A stretch of 64,000 nt of DNA, from contig NZ_FOSL01000001.1 in NCBI RefSeq assembly GCF_900114255.1, positions 682,001 through 746,000 of the forward strand. Direction: 5' to 3'. The notes beneath the pieces are model-generated. The model searched no databases, was not told the DNA's origin, and saw nothing but the letters and a program-made list of their open reading frames with translations. How positions within the stretch are numbered: the stretch's first letter is position 1; every line of letters starts with the position of its first letter. A program made the translations under genes and the position numbers. Positions 8,927-17,958 of the stretch are shown here, piece by piece. Origin of the DNA: Neomesorhizobium albiziae. GTDB lineage: Bacteria > Pseudomonadota > Alphaproteobacteria > Rhizobiales > Rhizobiaceae.

Positions 8927-9982
8927 TTAAGCTGAAACGACCGGCTCGACGAGCCGACGCGTGGAATGACGCTCGACGAGCTTGCATGCAAGTTCGACCC
9001 GGCGGGGAGGCATCGAAAATTCGCTCAGGTCATCGAGGAGCAGATTCAGCGCTGCCGCGCCGATCTCGCGCATGGGAATGTGCATGGTCGTCAAAGGCGG
9101 ATTGTGAAAGGCGGCCTGGGGAAGATCATCCATGCCTACGATGGAGACTTGTTCCGGCACCCTCACGCCCACACGTTCAAGCCCCATCGCAGCGCCGACC
9201 GCCAGGCTGTCTCCTGCCGCGAGGATCGCCGTAAAGTCCAGTCCGCCCGAACGAACCCGGTTCTCGATGGCCGCGGCGCCGAGCTCCGGCAGCCAATCCC
9301 CAACCTCGACTACAAGCGTCACCGCATCATGATCATCCAAGTGACGCATAGCATCCTGCCAGCCTTCATATCGTCGCTCGATCGTGCGACGCCCGCGCCT
9401 CATCAGGAAAAGGATGCGCCGATGGCCGAGACGCAGCAGATACTCGGTCGCCATGCGTCCAGCGGACCGATTGCAGGGGGTAACGCTTGACAGCCGCATT
9501 GTCGGGTCGTCCCCATTGATCAGGACGATCGGCTTTGGAAAATTCGTCGTTAGCGTCAGCATCTCCTCGTCGTCGAGGGTAAGGAACAGGCAGCCGACAA
9601 CATCCGCGCTGGTCCGCGCCTCTTCGAGGACCGCAACCTCCTCTTCCCGGCTCGCAATAGGGCGCGTCACGATTTCGACGCCAAGGGCGCTGGCTCGATC
9701 ACGCAAACCCTCGAGGACATAAAAGGTGAACTGGTTGCGCACATAGTCGATCATGGCGACGCTGCTTGCGGCGAGGATAACCTTTCGGTCCGCGATCGAC
9801 GCTGGAATTGTGTAGTTCGACGCTTTGGCGGCGGCAAGGATGCGGGCGCGCAGATCGGGGCGGACTCCCTTGGCGCCTGCAAGGGCGCGCGAAGCGGTGC
9901 TGATCGAAACACCACATTGCTGCGCAATGTCCTCCAGCCGAACCCGCCTGCTGACCGTTCCGCGCTTGCCTGTCTTTCGCAT
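8927..9982 (-). CDS. LacI-family regulator of the uronide operon
   Basis: The product is a repressor of about 351 residues. The N-terminal LacI helix-turn-helix (about residues 14-60, with VSISTASRALAGAKGVRPDL) precedes a periplasmic-binding-protein-like effector domain. I prefer ATG 9982 because GGAG lies about 8 nt upstream; ATG 9988 is nearly equal and a TTG at 10012 is less likely. It is divergent from the GH105-kduI operon, so it very likely controls that operon in response to a breakdown product of pectin or another polyuronide. The effector is an inference from context. Confidence 0.88.
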   Translation of the reverse strand: MRKTGKRGTVSRRVRLEDIAQQCGVSISTASRALAGAKGVRPDLRARILAAAKASNYTIPASIADRKVILAASSVAMIDYVRNQFTFYVLEGLRDRASALGVEIVTRPIASREEEVAVLEEARTSADVVGCLFLTLDDEEMLTLTTNFPKPIVLINGDDPTMRLSSVTPCNRSAGRMATEYLLRLGHRRILFLMRRGRRTIERRYEGWQDAMRHLDDHDAVTLVVEVGDWLPELGAAAIENRVRSGGLDFTAILAAGDSLAVGAAMGLERVGVRVPEQVSIVGMDDLPQAAFHNPPLTTMHIPMREIGAAALNLLLDDLSEFSMPPRRVELACKLVERHSTRRLVEPVVSA

Positions 9983-10008
9983 CGCCATGCTCCATTTGGA
10001 TTCAGTAT

Positions 10009-10039
10009 GCAAAAAATTTTCAGATTGCGCAAATTTTCA
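10009..10039. promoter_or_regulatory. AT-rich direct repeats in the LacI/GH105 divergent region
   Basis: Two related blocks, GCAAAAAATTTTCA (10009-10022) and GCAAATTTTCA (10029-10039), lie about 18 bp apart between the regulator and the GH105 gene. Spacing of roughly two helical turns and the position suit tandem operators for the divergent LacI regulator. Neither block is a perfect dyad. Confidence 0.35.
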
Positions 10040-10082
10040 TTTTGTTTCATTTCTTTTTCGAAAGCTTCAGGGAGGAGGCCTG

Positions 10083-11189
10083 GTGTCTTCCGCAAACGAA
10101 ATATTGCGCACCCGTCTTGATCTGCTGGTGTCCGGCATCACCGGCCTGCGTGACGCAGGTGCGTTCAGTGAACCCAACCTCGATGGGACGGCGGGCGATT
10201 ACATCAGCTTCGATTCATGGGAATGGCCGCAGGGCGTTGGCCTCTATGGCCTGGTTCGGCTCTGGCAGGCTGAAAGGACGGCAGCAACACTGGATTTGCT
10301 CAACGACTGGTACGCTCGCCACGTCGAGAAAGGTTTGCCCAGTCTCAATATCAATACCACCGCACCGATGCTGGCTCTGTCGATGATATGGCGCGAGACA
10401 AAGGATCCGCGCTGGACGCCGGTTCTCGACGGCTGGGCGAACCGCCTCATCAGCCAAGCGCCGCGCACTTTCGGCGGAGCCTTCCAGCACGACGTCTCCG
10501 ACAAGATCAACAAAGGCGAACTCTGGGACGACACGTTGTTCATGGCGGCACTGTTCCTGGCCAGCTACGGCGAAGGTTCGGGCCGGCGCGAACTCGTGGA
10601 CGAGGCCGAGCGGCAGTTCCTTCTTCACGCGCACTACCTTGCCGATCGCGAGACCGGGCTTTGGTTCCATGGATGGACCTTCGACGGCTGGCACAATTTC
10701 GCGCGTGCGCGCTGGGCGCGAGGCAATGCGTGGATCACGGTGGGCATCCTCGATCTCGCCGACCTGGCAACGATATCACCGGCGGTTCGTATCGCACTGA
10801 ATGCGATGCTCGAAAGCCAGATCGCGACGCTGCTGAAACTGCAGACCCCGTCTGGCGCCTGGCGCACCTTGCTCGACGACCCTTCCTCTTATGAGGAGAC
10901 GTCGGCGACTGCCGGCTTCGGCTACGGCCTGCTCAAGGCTTCGCGGTTGGGTATAGGACCAGCAGGTTGCCGTGAGGCAGGGCTCCGCGCGCTGGATTTC
11001 GTGCTGAAAAACATCGGCAGCGACGGCACGGTCGCAAATGTCTCTTACGGTACGAGAATGGGACACGACCTCCAATTCTATCGGGACATTCCGATCCAGC
11101 CGACCGGCTACGGTCAAGCACTGGCGATGTTGTGCCTGGTTGAGGGTCTCCATCATGTAGGCAAGAACGAAGCAAGGGCATCAGCATGA
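10083..11189 (+). CDS. Glycoside hydrolase family 105, unsaturated (rhamno)galacturonyl hydrolase
   Basis: The product of about 368 residues folds as an alpha/alpha-barrel in the YteR/YesR family. These enzymes remove the 4,5-unsaturated uronic acid from the non-reducing end of oligosaccharides made by polysaccharide lyases. The region around residue 200, with a Trp-Arg-Gly-Asn-Ala-Trp-like motif (WARGNAW), is characteristic. The start is GTG 10083 with a strong GGAGGAGG five bases upstream, which cuts off an unsupported N-terminal extension. There is no signal peptide, so it acts in the cytoplasm on imported oligomers. It overlaps kduI by ATGA. The rhamnogalacturonan specificity is inferred. 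Confidence 0.88.
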   Translation: MSSANEILRTRLDLLVSGITGLRDAGAFSEPNLDGTAGDYISFDSWEWPQGVGLYGLVRLWQAERTAATLDLLNDWYARHVEKGLPSLNINTTAPMLALSMIWRETKDPRWTPVLDGWANRLISQAPRTFGGAFQHDVSDKINKGELWDDTLFMAALFLASYGEGSGRRELVDEAERQFLLHAHYLADRETGLWFHGWTFDGWHNFARARWARGNAWITVGILDLADLATISPAVRIALNAMLESQIATLLKLQTPSGAWRTLLDDPSSYEETSATAGFGYGLLKASRLGIGPAGCREAGLRALDFVLKNIGSDGTVANVSYGTRMGHDLQFYRDIPIQPTGYGQALAMLCLVEGLHHVGKNEARASA

Positions 11190-12016
11190 GGACAATCTAT
11201 GGCGCGGCGCCCGGTGACATCCCATCATTCGACACGGCGCGTCTCCGAGCCGAATTCCTGGTCGAAGGGCTGTTTCGCAACGGCGAACTAAACTTCGTTT
11301 ACACGCATATCGACCGCATGATCCTCGGCGGCGGCTGCCCGACCGAAAAGCCGCTCTCGTTTGGCGATGGTTCCGAACTCGGCACCGAGTATTTTCTCTC
11401 GGCGCGCGAAGCTGGAATTGCCAACCTCGGCGGATCGGGACGCGTGACGATCGACGGAGAGACGTTCGCCCTCGACAATCGCGATGTTCTTTATGTCGGT
11501 CGCGGCGGGAAGAAGATCACCCTCGAAAGCGACGACGCCTCCCGGCCCGCCTTGTTCTATATCAATTCCGTGCCTGCAGGCGCCGATATACCGAACCGGC
11601 TCGTCAAACGGCAGGAGTCCAAGCCGCTTGACCTTGGCGAAGAACGCCGCGCGAACAAACGAACCTTGCGCATGTACATCCACCCTGAAGTCACCCCGTC
11701 CTGCCTGCTTTTGATGGGCATCACCGATCTGGCGCCGGGCAACATCTGGAACACCATGCCGCCTCACCTGCATGAGCGCCGGATGGAGGCGTATCTCTAT
11801 TTCGACATGGCCGACGAGGACCGCGTGGTCCATCTCATGGGGCGCCCGGCGGAGACCCGCCATCTGATGGTGGGGAACTGCGACGCAGTACTGTCGCCAG
11901 CCTGGTCGATCCATATGGGAGCGGGCACCGGCCCTTACGCCTTCGTCTGGGGCATGACCGGCGAGAACCAGGCCTACAACGATTTTCAACCGGTACCCCT
12001 GGCGACGCTGAAATGA
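11186..12016 (+). CDS. kduI: 5-dehydro-4-deoxy-D-glucuronate isomerase
   Basis: The 276-residue cytosolic enzyme converts 5-keto-4-deoxyuronate, the spontaneous product of unsaturated uronic acids released by GH105, into 2,5-diketo-3-deoxygluconate. Its length matches the family exactly. The metal-binding cupin motif is visible as HLHERRME (about residues 193-200), with a further His in IHMGAG near residue 240. Coupled ATGA overlaps join it to GH105 upstream and to the 832-aa gene downstream. No kduD, kdgK or kdgA is in the window, so the later steps must be encoded elsewhere. Confidence 0.95.
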   Translation: MRTIYGAAPGDIPSFDTARLRAEFLVEGLFRNGELNFVYTHIDRMILGGGCPTEKPLSFGDGSELGTEYFLSAREAGIANLGGSGRVTIDGETFALDNRDVLYVGRGGKKITLESDDASRPALFYINSVPAGADIPNRLVKRQESKPLDLGEERRANKRTLRMYIHPEVTPSCLLLMGITDLAPGNIWNTMPPHLHERRMEAYLYFDMADEDRVVHLMGRPAETRHLMVGNCDAVLSPAWSIHMGAGTGPYAFVWGMTGENQAYNDFQPVPLATLK

Positions 12017-14511
12017 ACACCATGAATTTGGAACACGGAACTTTGCTTGTGCGGCCGCTGAAGGCCGGCGATCCGATCGTCTATTGGCGGCTTGGCGATA
12101 CTGTCGAGCAACGCTTCGATGTACCGGACCAACCGATGGAAGGGGAAATGGACCCCTTCTTCTTCCTGACCAAGCACAAGAACTTCATCCCGCACGAATA
12201 TCCCTGCCGAACAATGTTTGGCCGCGAGCGGCGCGCCCGGCGTCCGACTGAAACGGGTGTCATGCATCCCTCGCGCAACTGGCTTCCGTTCGGTTCGCAC
12301 CGCGTCGACCTGTCCGGCTTCTGGTTCCGGCCGACCCAGCTGGGTACATGGGCAAGCGGGGTTCTTGTCGCCGAGAAGGCGGGCAAGGCGACGTTGCGCC
12401 TTGGCACCTGCGGTGGGGCAATCCTCTTCGTTAACGACGCCGAAGCGGGCTGGATGGCCGATTATGTGCGCAATCTGGAGGCGCGAAAGGAATTTGAGGT
12501 TGAGCTAAACGCGGGCGAGAATGAAATCCGCATCTGGTTCGACGACCTCGCCGAGCGTGATGCGCGCTATTTCTTCCAACTGGACTATGTGGATGGCCCG
12601 GCCGTGCGGCAGGCGCTTCCCGTGAGCTGCAAGCCGGCACTCGCGCGCGCAGTGGAAGCGATGCTGGACGATATGCATTTCGAACAGCCGACCTACAAGT
12701 CGGGCGAGGTCGCCCTTGTCACCGGCGCTCCGCTGCCGGTCGCGGCCGATGTCTCGATCAGGATTGCCGGCGACTTCATGTCGACGGAAAGCACGAGCAG
12801 GCAGTTGCAACTGAAGGCAGATCAAGCGCGGCTGCGGATCGACGCGTCCGAAAACCTGCCTGCCGACTTCCGCCATTTCGAAGTTGAAGTGAACGTCGGG
12901 GGATTTGCCGCATTGCGTGTCTTCGGGGTCGAGATCTGCCACGCTGCAAGACAAGGCCGGGCCGCAGCCACGCTTGAACAGCGTATCGAGGAGGCGCTCG
13001 ACGAGGTTTCCGAACACGCCGAAGCTGATGCCGTGCGCGCTTTCGCGAGACTGGCTTCCGGTCGCGGCGGCGCGGCGACAGATGCAATGCTGGCTCGCGT
13101 CCTGCCTGCCATCGAGGATTGCCACGATTGCGCCGACTTCATTTTGGTGCCGCTGCTGTGGTGCAGGCAGGCCTATGGCGCCTCGATCGCGCCGGAGCTG
13201 GTCGAGCGCATCGACCGTACCATTCTCGGTTTCCGATATTGGATGGACGAGCCGGGCAACGATGTGCAGTGGTATTTCTCGGAGAACCACGCGTTGCTCT
13301 TCCATACTGCCGCCTACATTGCCGGCGCGCTGTTGCCTGACGCGAAATTCGAACGCTCTGGGCGGTCCGGGAGAGAGCAGAGCCGCGTCGGCCTTGAACG
13401 GGTCAGAGCCTGGCTGGACCATTTCGAGAAATGGGAAATGGCGGAGTTCAACTCCGCGACCTATTTCCCGATTGACCTGAAAGGCCTGACAGCGCTCTAC
13501 GGCTTGTCGCCCGATGAAGACGTTCGCGAGCGCGCGGGCAAGGCGATAGCAAGGCTGATCGAAATCGTCGCGCGTTCGGCCCACCACGGCATCCTCACCG
13601 GCGCTCAGGGCCGCTCCTACGAGCACACGCTGCGGGCAAGTTCTTCACTGGAGCTTTCGGGTATCGCCCGCATGCTGTGGGGCAAGGGCAATTTCGGTTG
13701 CCGCTTCCACGCTCTACCGCAACTGGCGATCTGCATCCGCGACCACGCTCTCAAGGTTCCCGAATGGCTGGCCGTTGCAGACTACCAACAAGATAATGCG
13801 CAGGAGTGGTGTTTTGCGCAGGGGCAGGATCGGATCGCCAAGCTCTACCATTACAAGACACGCGACTTCGCCGTCGGCACCATCGCTCGCTATCGGTGGG
13901 ATGAATGGGGATATCAGGAGACGGTCTTCCATGCCCGCATGGGCGACAACCCCGACGCTCAGTTCTGGATCAACCATCCGGGCGAAACGATCCACTCAGG
14001 ATATGGCCGGCCGTCCTATTGGGGTGGGTCGGGCACCCTGCCTCGCTTGCACCAATATCGCGGACTGGCAATCCTTTTGTTCGATTGCGCGCCGGAGCAG
14101 CCCGATTTCACCCATGCATGGACCCCTTACGCGGCTTTCGACGAAATGTCCGTTGATGGCGACGTTGTTACTCTCAGGGAAGGCAACGCCCTTGCCCTGC
14201 TGAAGGGCTCCGGACCGTTTGATCGGGTTTCCGCCGGACCGACCGCCGGCAACGAAATTCGCCTCGCAGGAAGAAAGAGCGCTTGGATTGTCAGATTATC
14301 CGACACTGCGCGCAGTGAATCGCGCGAGGCAATGGCTCGGAAATTTGCCGGACTGTCGATCGTGCAGCGCCCGGATGGTACGATCCTCGTCGAGGATGCC
14401 GAATATGGAAGCGTGGTTTTTCACACGGATGGACGCGTTGAAGCGGAGGGGCGCGTCATCGATCCGAGCCACTGGTCTATCGAGGGTTCGGTAACGAACA
14501 TCGCGGCTTAA
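12013..14511 (+). CDS. Unrecognised 832-residue protein of the uronide operon, candidate carbohydrate-active enzyme
   Basis: I do not recognise the family. The start overlaps the kduI stop (ATGA). No signal peptide is seen, so it is probably cytosolic. Three parts can be guessed. An N-terminal beta-rich region (about 1-290) resembles the accessory sandwich domains of glycosidases. A helical middle (about 320-600), with SENHALLFHTAAY and GRSYEHTLRASSS, recalls an alpha/alpha toroid. A C-terminal beta-rich region (about 610-832) has HYKTRDFAVG and FWINHPGE. That layout is seen in heparinase-like lyases and some hydrolases. The context (GH105, KduI, importer) suggests it acts on uronic-acid oligomers. 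The catalytic type is unknown. Confidence 0.7.
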   Translation: MNTMNLEHGTLLVRPLKAGDPIVYWRLGDTVEQRFDVPDQPMEGEMDPFFFLTKHKNFIPHEYPCRTMFGRERRARRPTETGVMHPSRNWLPFGSHRVDLSGFWFRPTQLGTWASGVLVAEKAGKATLRLGTCGGAILFVNDAEAGWMADYVRNLEARKEFEVELNAGENEIRIWFDDLAERDARYFFQLDYVDGPAVRQALPVSCKPALARAVEAMLDDMHFEQPTYKSGEVALVTGAPLPVAADVSIRIAGDFMSTESTSRQLQLKADQARLRIDASENLPADFRHFEVEVNVGGFAALRVFGVEICHAARQGRAAATLEQRIEEALDEVSEHAEADAVRAFARLASGRGGAATDAMLARVLPAIEDCHDCADFILVPLLWCRQAYGASIAPELVERIDRTILGFRYWMDEPGNDVQWYFSENHALLFHTAAYIAGALLPDAKFERSGRSGREQSRVGLERVRAWLDHFEKWEMAEFNSATYFPIDLKGLTALYGLSPDEDVRERAGKAIARLIEIVARSAHHGILTGAQGRSYEHTLRASSSLELSGIARMLWGKGNFGCRFHALPQLAICIRDHALKVPEWLAVADYQQDNAQEWCFAQGQDRIAKLYHYKTRDFAVGTIARYRWDEWGYQETVFHARMGDNPDAQFWINHPGETIHSGYGRPSYWGGSGTLPRLHQYRGLAILLFDCAPEQPDFTHAWTPYAAFDEMSVDGDVVTLREGNALALLKGSGPFDRVSAGPTAGNEIRLAGRKSAWIVRLSDTARSESREAMARKFAGLSIVQRPDGTILVEDAEYGSVVFHTDGRVEAEGRVIDPSHWSIEGSVTNIAA

Positions 14512-14581
14512 GCCGGCATCTCCGGCTCGGCCAACGGGAGAGAATGAACGGGCGTGAAACGCCCTTAATGTGGAGGAGAAA

Positions 14582-15838
14582 ATGAAGACGTTTCTGCTGA
14601 GCACCATCGCGGCGAGCCTGATGTCGACGACCGCATTTGCCGGGGATGTCCGCATCATGTGGTATTCCGACGGTGTCGAGGGTGAAGTCCTGCAGGACCT
14701 GATGGGCAGGTTCATGAAGGACAACCCAGACATCAAGGTCACGATCGACAACGTGTCGTACTCGAACATCCGGGAACAGCTTCCGGTCCAATTGGCGGCG
14801 GGTGAAGGACCAGACATCGCAAGGGTCACCGACCTCAAGGCGCTGTCGCAGCATTGGCTCGACCTGACGCCGCACATCAAGGACGCAAAATACTGGCAGG
14901 ACAATTACGGCGCCCAGGCCGACTGGATGCGGCCCGACGGCTCAAGCGCCATCACCGGCTTCATGACCCAGGTGACGTTGACCGGCGGTTTCGCCAACAA
15001 GACGCTGTTCGACCAGGCCGGAGTTCCGATCCCCGATGCCAAGGCCAGTTGGGACGACTGGGCGGCGGCGGCCAAAAAAGTCGCCGACAGCCAACAGGTG
15101 CCCTACCCGCTCGCGCTCGATCGATCGGGACACCGTCTGACGGGGCCGGCCATCTCGCACGGCGCCAACTATATCGCCGCTGACGGCAAACCTGCCCCTC
15201 TCGACCAAGGCGGCAAGGATTTCATCACGAAATTCGTCGGCTGGAACAATGACGGCATTTCGGAGAAGGAAGTCTGGGTGTCGGCGGCCGGCACGACCTA
15301 TCGAACAGCCGCGGAAGATTTCATCAATGGCCAGGTCGCGTATTACTATTCCGGCTCCTGGCAGATTCCAAACTTCGCCACGAAAATTGGCGATGCCTTC
15401 GACTGGGTCGCGACCGGCAGTCCTTGCGGCCCATCAGCCTGCACCGGCATGCCCGGTGGCGCCGGACTGGTAGCGGTCAAATACACCAAGAACCCGGCCG
15501 ATGTCGGCAAGGTGATGGATTTCCTGGCAAGCGAACCGATCGCCAAGGAATTCGCCGAGCGCACGCTGTTCATCCCAGCCAACAAGGCGGTTCTCGCCAA
15601 GGAACTGAACTTCCAGACCGACAACCCGCAGGTGAAGGCCGCACTCGACGTGTTCGTTTCGTCGAGCGCAACCACGTCTCCCGAAGCGCTGAAACTGCCG
15701 GGGTGGAAATGGTCCGACGCCTATTACAGCGCCCTGGTCAGCCGGGTCAGCCAGGCGGTAGCCGGTGAACTCTCGCTCGATGACGCTTTCAAACGCATCG
15801 ACGATGACATCGCGCAGAAAGTCAAGGAAGCCCAGTAA
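14582..15838 (+). CDS. Sugar ABC transporter substrate-binding protein (uronide operon)
   Basis: This 418-residue type-1 extracellular solute-binding protein has a signal peptide ending at AFAG (about residue 20). ATG 14582 has GGAGGA 5 nt upstream. The MalE-like fold is evident in the sequence, including the SQHWLDLTPHIKD stretch and the C-terminal WSDAYYSALVS region. It is the first transporter gene after the 832-aa protein, followed by two permeases and an ATPase. It probably binds unsaturated (rhamno)galacturonide or related oligomers; this substrate is inferred from the neighbours. Confidence 0.9.
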   Translation: MKTFLLSTIAASLMSTTAFAGDVRIMWYSDGVEGEVLQDLMGRFMKDNPDIKVTIDNVSYSNIREQLPVQLAAGEGPDIARVTDLKALSQHWLDLTPHIKDAKYWQDNYGAQADWMRPDGSSAITGFMTQVTLTGGFANKTLFDQAGVPIPDAKASWDDWAAAAKKVADSQQVPYPLALDRSGHRLTGPAISHGANYIAADGKPAPLDQGGKDFITKFVGWNNDGISEKEVWVSAAGTTYRTAAEDFINGQVAYYYSGSWQIPNFATKIGDAFDWVATGSPCGPSACTGMPGGAGLVAVKYTKNPADVGKVMDFLASEPIAKEFAERTLFIPANKAVLAKELNFQTDNPQVKAALDVFVSSSATTSPEALKLPGWKWSDAYYSALVSRVSQAVAGELSLDDAFKRIDDDIAQKVKEAQ

Positions 15839-15868
15839 CCTCGGCCCTTTTCAAAGGAGCACACGGAC

Positions 15869-16897
15869 GTGAACGCGCAAACTCCAAGCAGCGCCGCGTC
15901 ACGCCTTACCGGCGCATTACTCGCGCCGGTAAGGTATCTGGCCGGCATCATCGACCTTCCCTTGCGGGGTCTCCAGAAGGTGACTGGCCTGACCGGCATG
16001 GCTTCCTTCTTCCTGTTGCCGAACATGGCCATCTTCACGATCTTTGTGCTGCTGCCGCTGATCATGAACGTGATCTATTCGATGACTGGCGGCACCGCGA
16101 TCTTCCTTGATAGCCGCACCTTCGTCGGCGCCGAACAATACAGCCGGCTACTGGACTGCGGCAGTTACCTGGATTCCGGCACGTGCGCCGAAGACCGCTT
16201 CTGGATTGCGACCTCCAATACGGCGTGGTTCGTGCTGCTGCAGGTGCCGTTGCTCCTGGTCGTGGCGCTGGTAACGGCCCTGGTCCTGAACCGCGAGCTG
16301 AAGGCGCGTAGCTTCTGGCGGGCGGTGTTCTTCTTTCCCGTACTGCTCTCGCCAGTCGTCGTCGGCCTCATCTGGCGTTGGATCCTTCAGCGCCAGGGAC
16401 TGCTCAACCTGATGCTGTTCGAAACGGTCGGCGCACAACCCCATACCTGGCTCACCGATCGATTCTGGGCGTTCGCGGCGGCTATCGGCGTATCGATCTG
16501 GGCGCATGTCGGTTTCTACGCGCTGATCCTCCTCGCCGGGTTGCAGGCCATTCCGAAGGACATCTATGAGGCGGCAGAAATGGACGGGACCCGCCCATCG
16601 CGCGTGTTCTGGCGAATTACCCTGCCGCTGTTGATGCCGAACCTGCTCGTCGTGCTGGTCCTTGCGCTTATCCGGGCAGTCCAGGTGTTCGACGAGGTCT
16701 ATGTGCTGACCGGTGGCGGCCCAGGCACGAGCACCATGTATCTCATTCAGTACATCTTCGAGACCGGATTTGCCTCGCAACTCCGCAACCCCGGCCTGGC
16801 GGCAGCAGCTTCGATCCTGATGGGGCTCGTGCTGGTGGTGCTGACCCTCGTACAGCTCGGCATCTCACGTACCAACGAACGGAAGGGGCAACGCTGA
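15869..16897 (+). CDS. Sugar ABC transporter permease 1 (MalF-like)
   Basis: This inner-membrane permease of 342 residues starts at GTG 15869 with AAGGAG upstream. Six or more membrane helices are visible. An N-terminal hydrophilic stretch of about 40 residues precedes TM1, and a short periplasmic loop holds two cysteines (about residues 92-104). The cytoplasmic EAA motif that docks on the ATPase is present (EAAEMDGTRP, about residue 233). The stop overlaps the next permease start (TGATG). Confidence 0.92.
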   Translation: MNAQTPSSAASRLTGALLAPVRYLAGIIDLPLRGLQKVTGLTGMASFFLLPNMAIFTIFVLLPLIMNVIYSMTGGTAIFLDSRTFVGAEQYSRLLDCGSYLDSGTCAEDRFWIATSNTAWFVLLQVPLLLVVALVTALVLNRELKARSFWRAVFFFPVLLSPVVVGLIWRWILQRQGLLNLMLFETVGAQPHTWLTDRFWAFAAAIGVSIWAHVGFYALILLAGLQAIPKDIYEAAEMDGTRPSRVFWRITLPLLMPNLLVVLVLALIRAVQVFDEVYVLTGGGPGTSTMYLIQYIFETGFASQLRNPGLAAAASILMGLVLVVLTLVQLGISRTNERKGQR

Positions 16898-17949
16898 TGG
16901 CGACTGTATCGCAGTTCCTTTTCCGTCGCCGGGGCGGCGCCAGTTGGCACTGGACCGACATCTTCACCTGGGTGTGGCTGATCGGAGGTTTGATCCTCAT
17001 GTTCGGCCCGGCGGTGTGGCTTGCGCTTTCGTCCTTCAAGACGCCCGCTGCTTTGGCCGAGTTTCCGCCGACCCTGCTGCCCTATGTGACGCAGCAGGCA
17101 ACGGTCGAAGGCTACGACAAGCCATTGTCGCTTTACACGGTAACGATGGAGGACGGCTCGACCCGCACTCTGGCGGAGATTCGCCGCATCGGCCTGGTGG
17201 CGCAGATGATTGACCCGGCGGCCCCCAAGGACATCATCAAGGTGGACATCTCGAAGCGAGAGCCGGTGCGCACCGTTGAGTTCGCGACCTCCAACTACAT
17301 CCAGCCTTTCCTTGCTTTCGACTTCACGCGCTACCTATGGAATTCGGTTTTCGTCACGACAATGGCGACGCTGATAACCCTGCTCGTGAACTCGATGGCG
17401 GCGTTTGCCTTGTCGAAGTACAAGTTTCGCGGCCAGCCCCTGATCATGATGATAATCCTGGCTACGCTGATGGTCCCGCTTGGCGTCATCATGGTACCGC
17501 TCTATTCGATCGTCAGTGCGCTAGGGCTGGTCAACAGCCTATGGGGCGTGATCCTGCCGACGGTAGCCACGCCGACCGGCGTCTTCCTCCTGCGTCAATA
17601 CATGCTCACCATCCCCGACGAGTTGATCGAGGCGGCGCGCATGGACAAGGCTTCGGAGTGGCAGATCTACTGGCGCATCGTCTTGCCCCTCGCTGCGCCT
17701 GCCCTGGCCGTGCTCGGCATATTCTCGGTGGTGTGGCGCTGGAACGACTTCCTGTGGCCGCTGATCGTGCTGTCGCGCAAGGAGCTCTACACACTGCAGG
17801 TCGGGCTTAACATCTATTCCGGCGAGCTCAACGTGCAGTGGCATTACATACTGGCGATGACCGTGGTGACGATGATCCCGGTCGTGCTGGTCTTCATTTT
17901 TCTGCAGAGGTTCATCACCACCGGCATTGCCGGAACCGGCCTGAAATAG
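16897..17949 (+). CDS. Sugar ABC transporter permease 2 (MalG-like)
   Basis: This 350-residue partner permease has a large hydrophilic insertion between TM1 and TM2 (about residues 55-140), expected on the periplasmic side, as in some oligogalacturonide-type importers. The EAA motif (EAARMDKASEWQIYWRI, about residue 245) lies in the usual cytoplasmic loop. The C-terminal end is typical of MalG-like permeases. It overlaps the upstream permease gene by one base and is followed 9 nt later by the ATPase gene. Confidence 0.92.
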   Translation: MATVSQFLFRRRGGASWHWTDIFTWVWLIGGLILMFGPAVWLALSSFKTPAALAEFPPTLLPYVTQQATVEGYDKPLSLYTVTMEDGSTRTLAEIRRIGLVAQMIDPAAPKDIIKVDISKREPVRTVEFATSNYIQPFLAFDFTRYLWNSVFVTTMATLITLLVNSMAAFALSKYKFRGQPLIMMIILATLMVPLGVIMVPLYSIVSALGLVNSLWGVILPTVATPTGVFLLRQYMLTIPDELIEAARMDKASEWQIYWRIVLPLAAPALAVLGIFSVVWRWNDFLWPLIVLSRKELYTLQVGLNIYSGELNVQWHYILAMTVVTMIPVVLVFIFLQRFITTGIAGTGLK

Positions 17950-17958
17950 GAGACGGCC

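Noticed and set aside
9825-10082. N-terminal extension of the GH105 gene
   Set aside because: It overlaps the divergent LacI gene and its promoter; the GTG at 10083 has a strong ribosome-binding site and fits family length.
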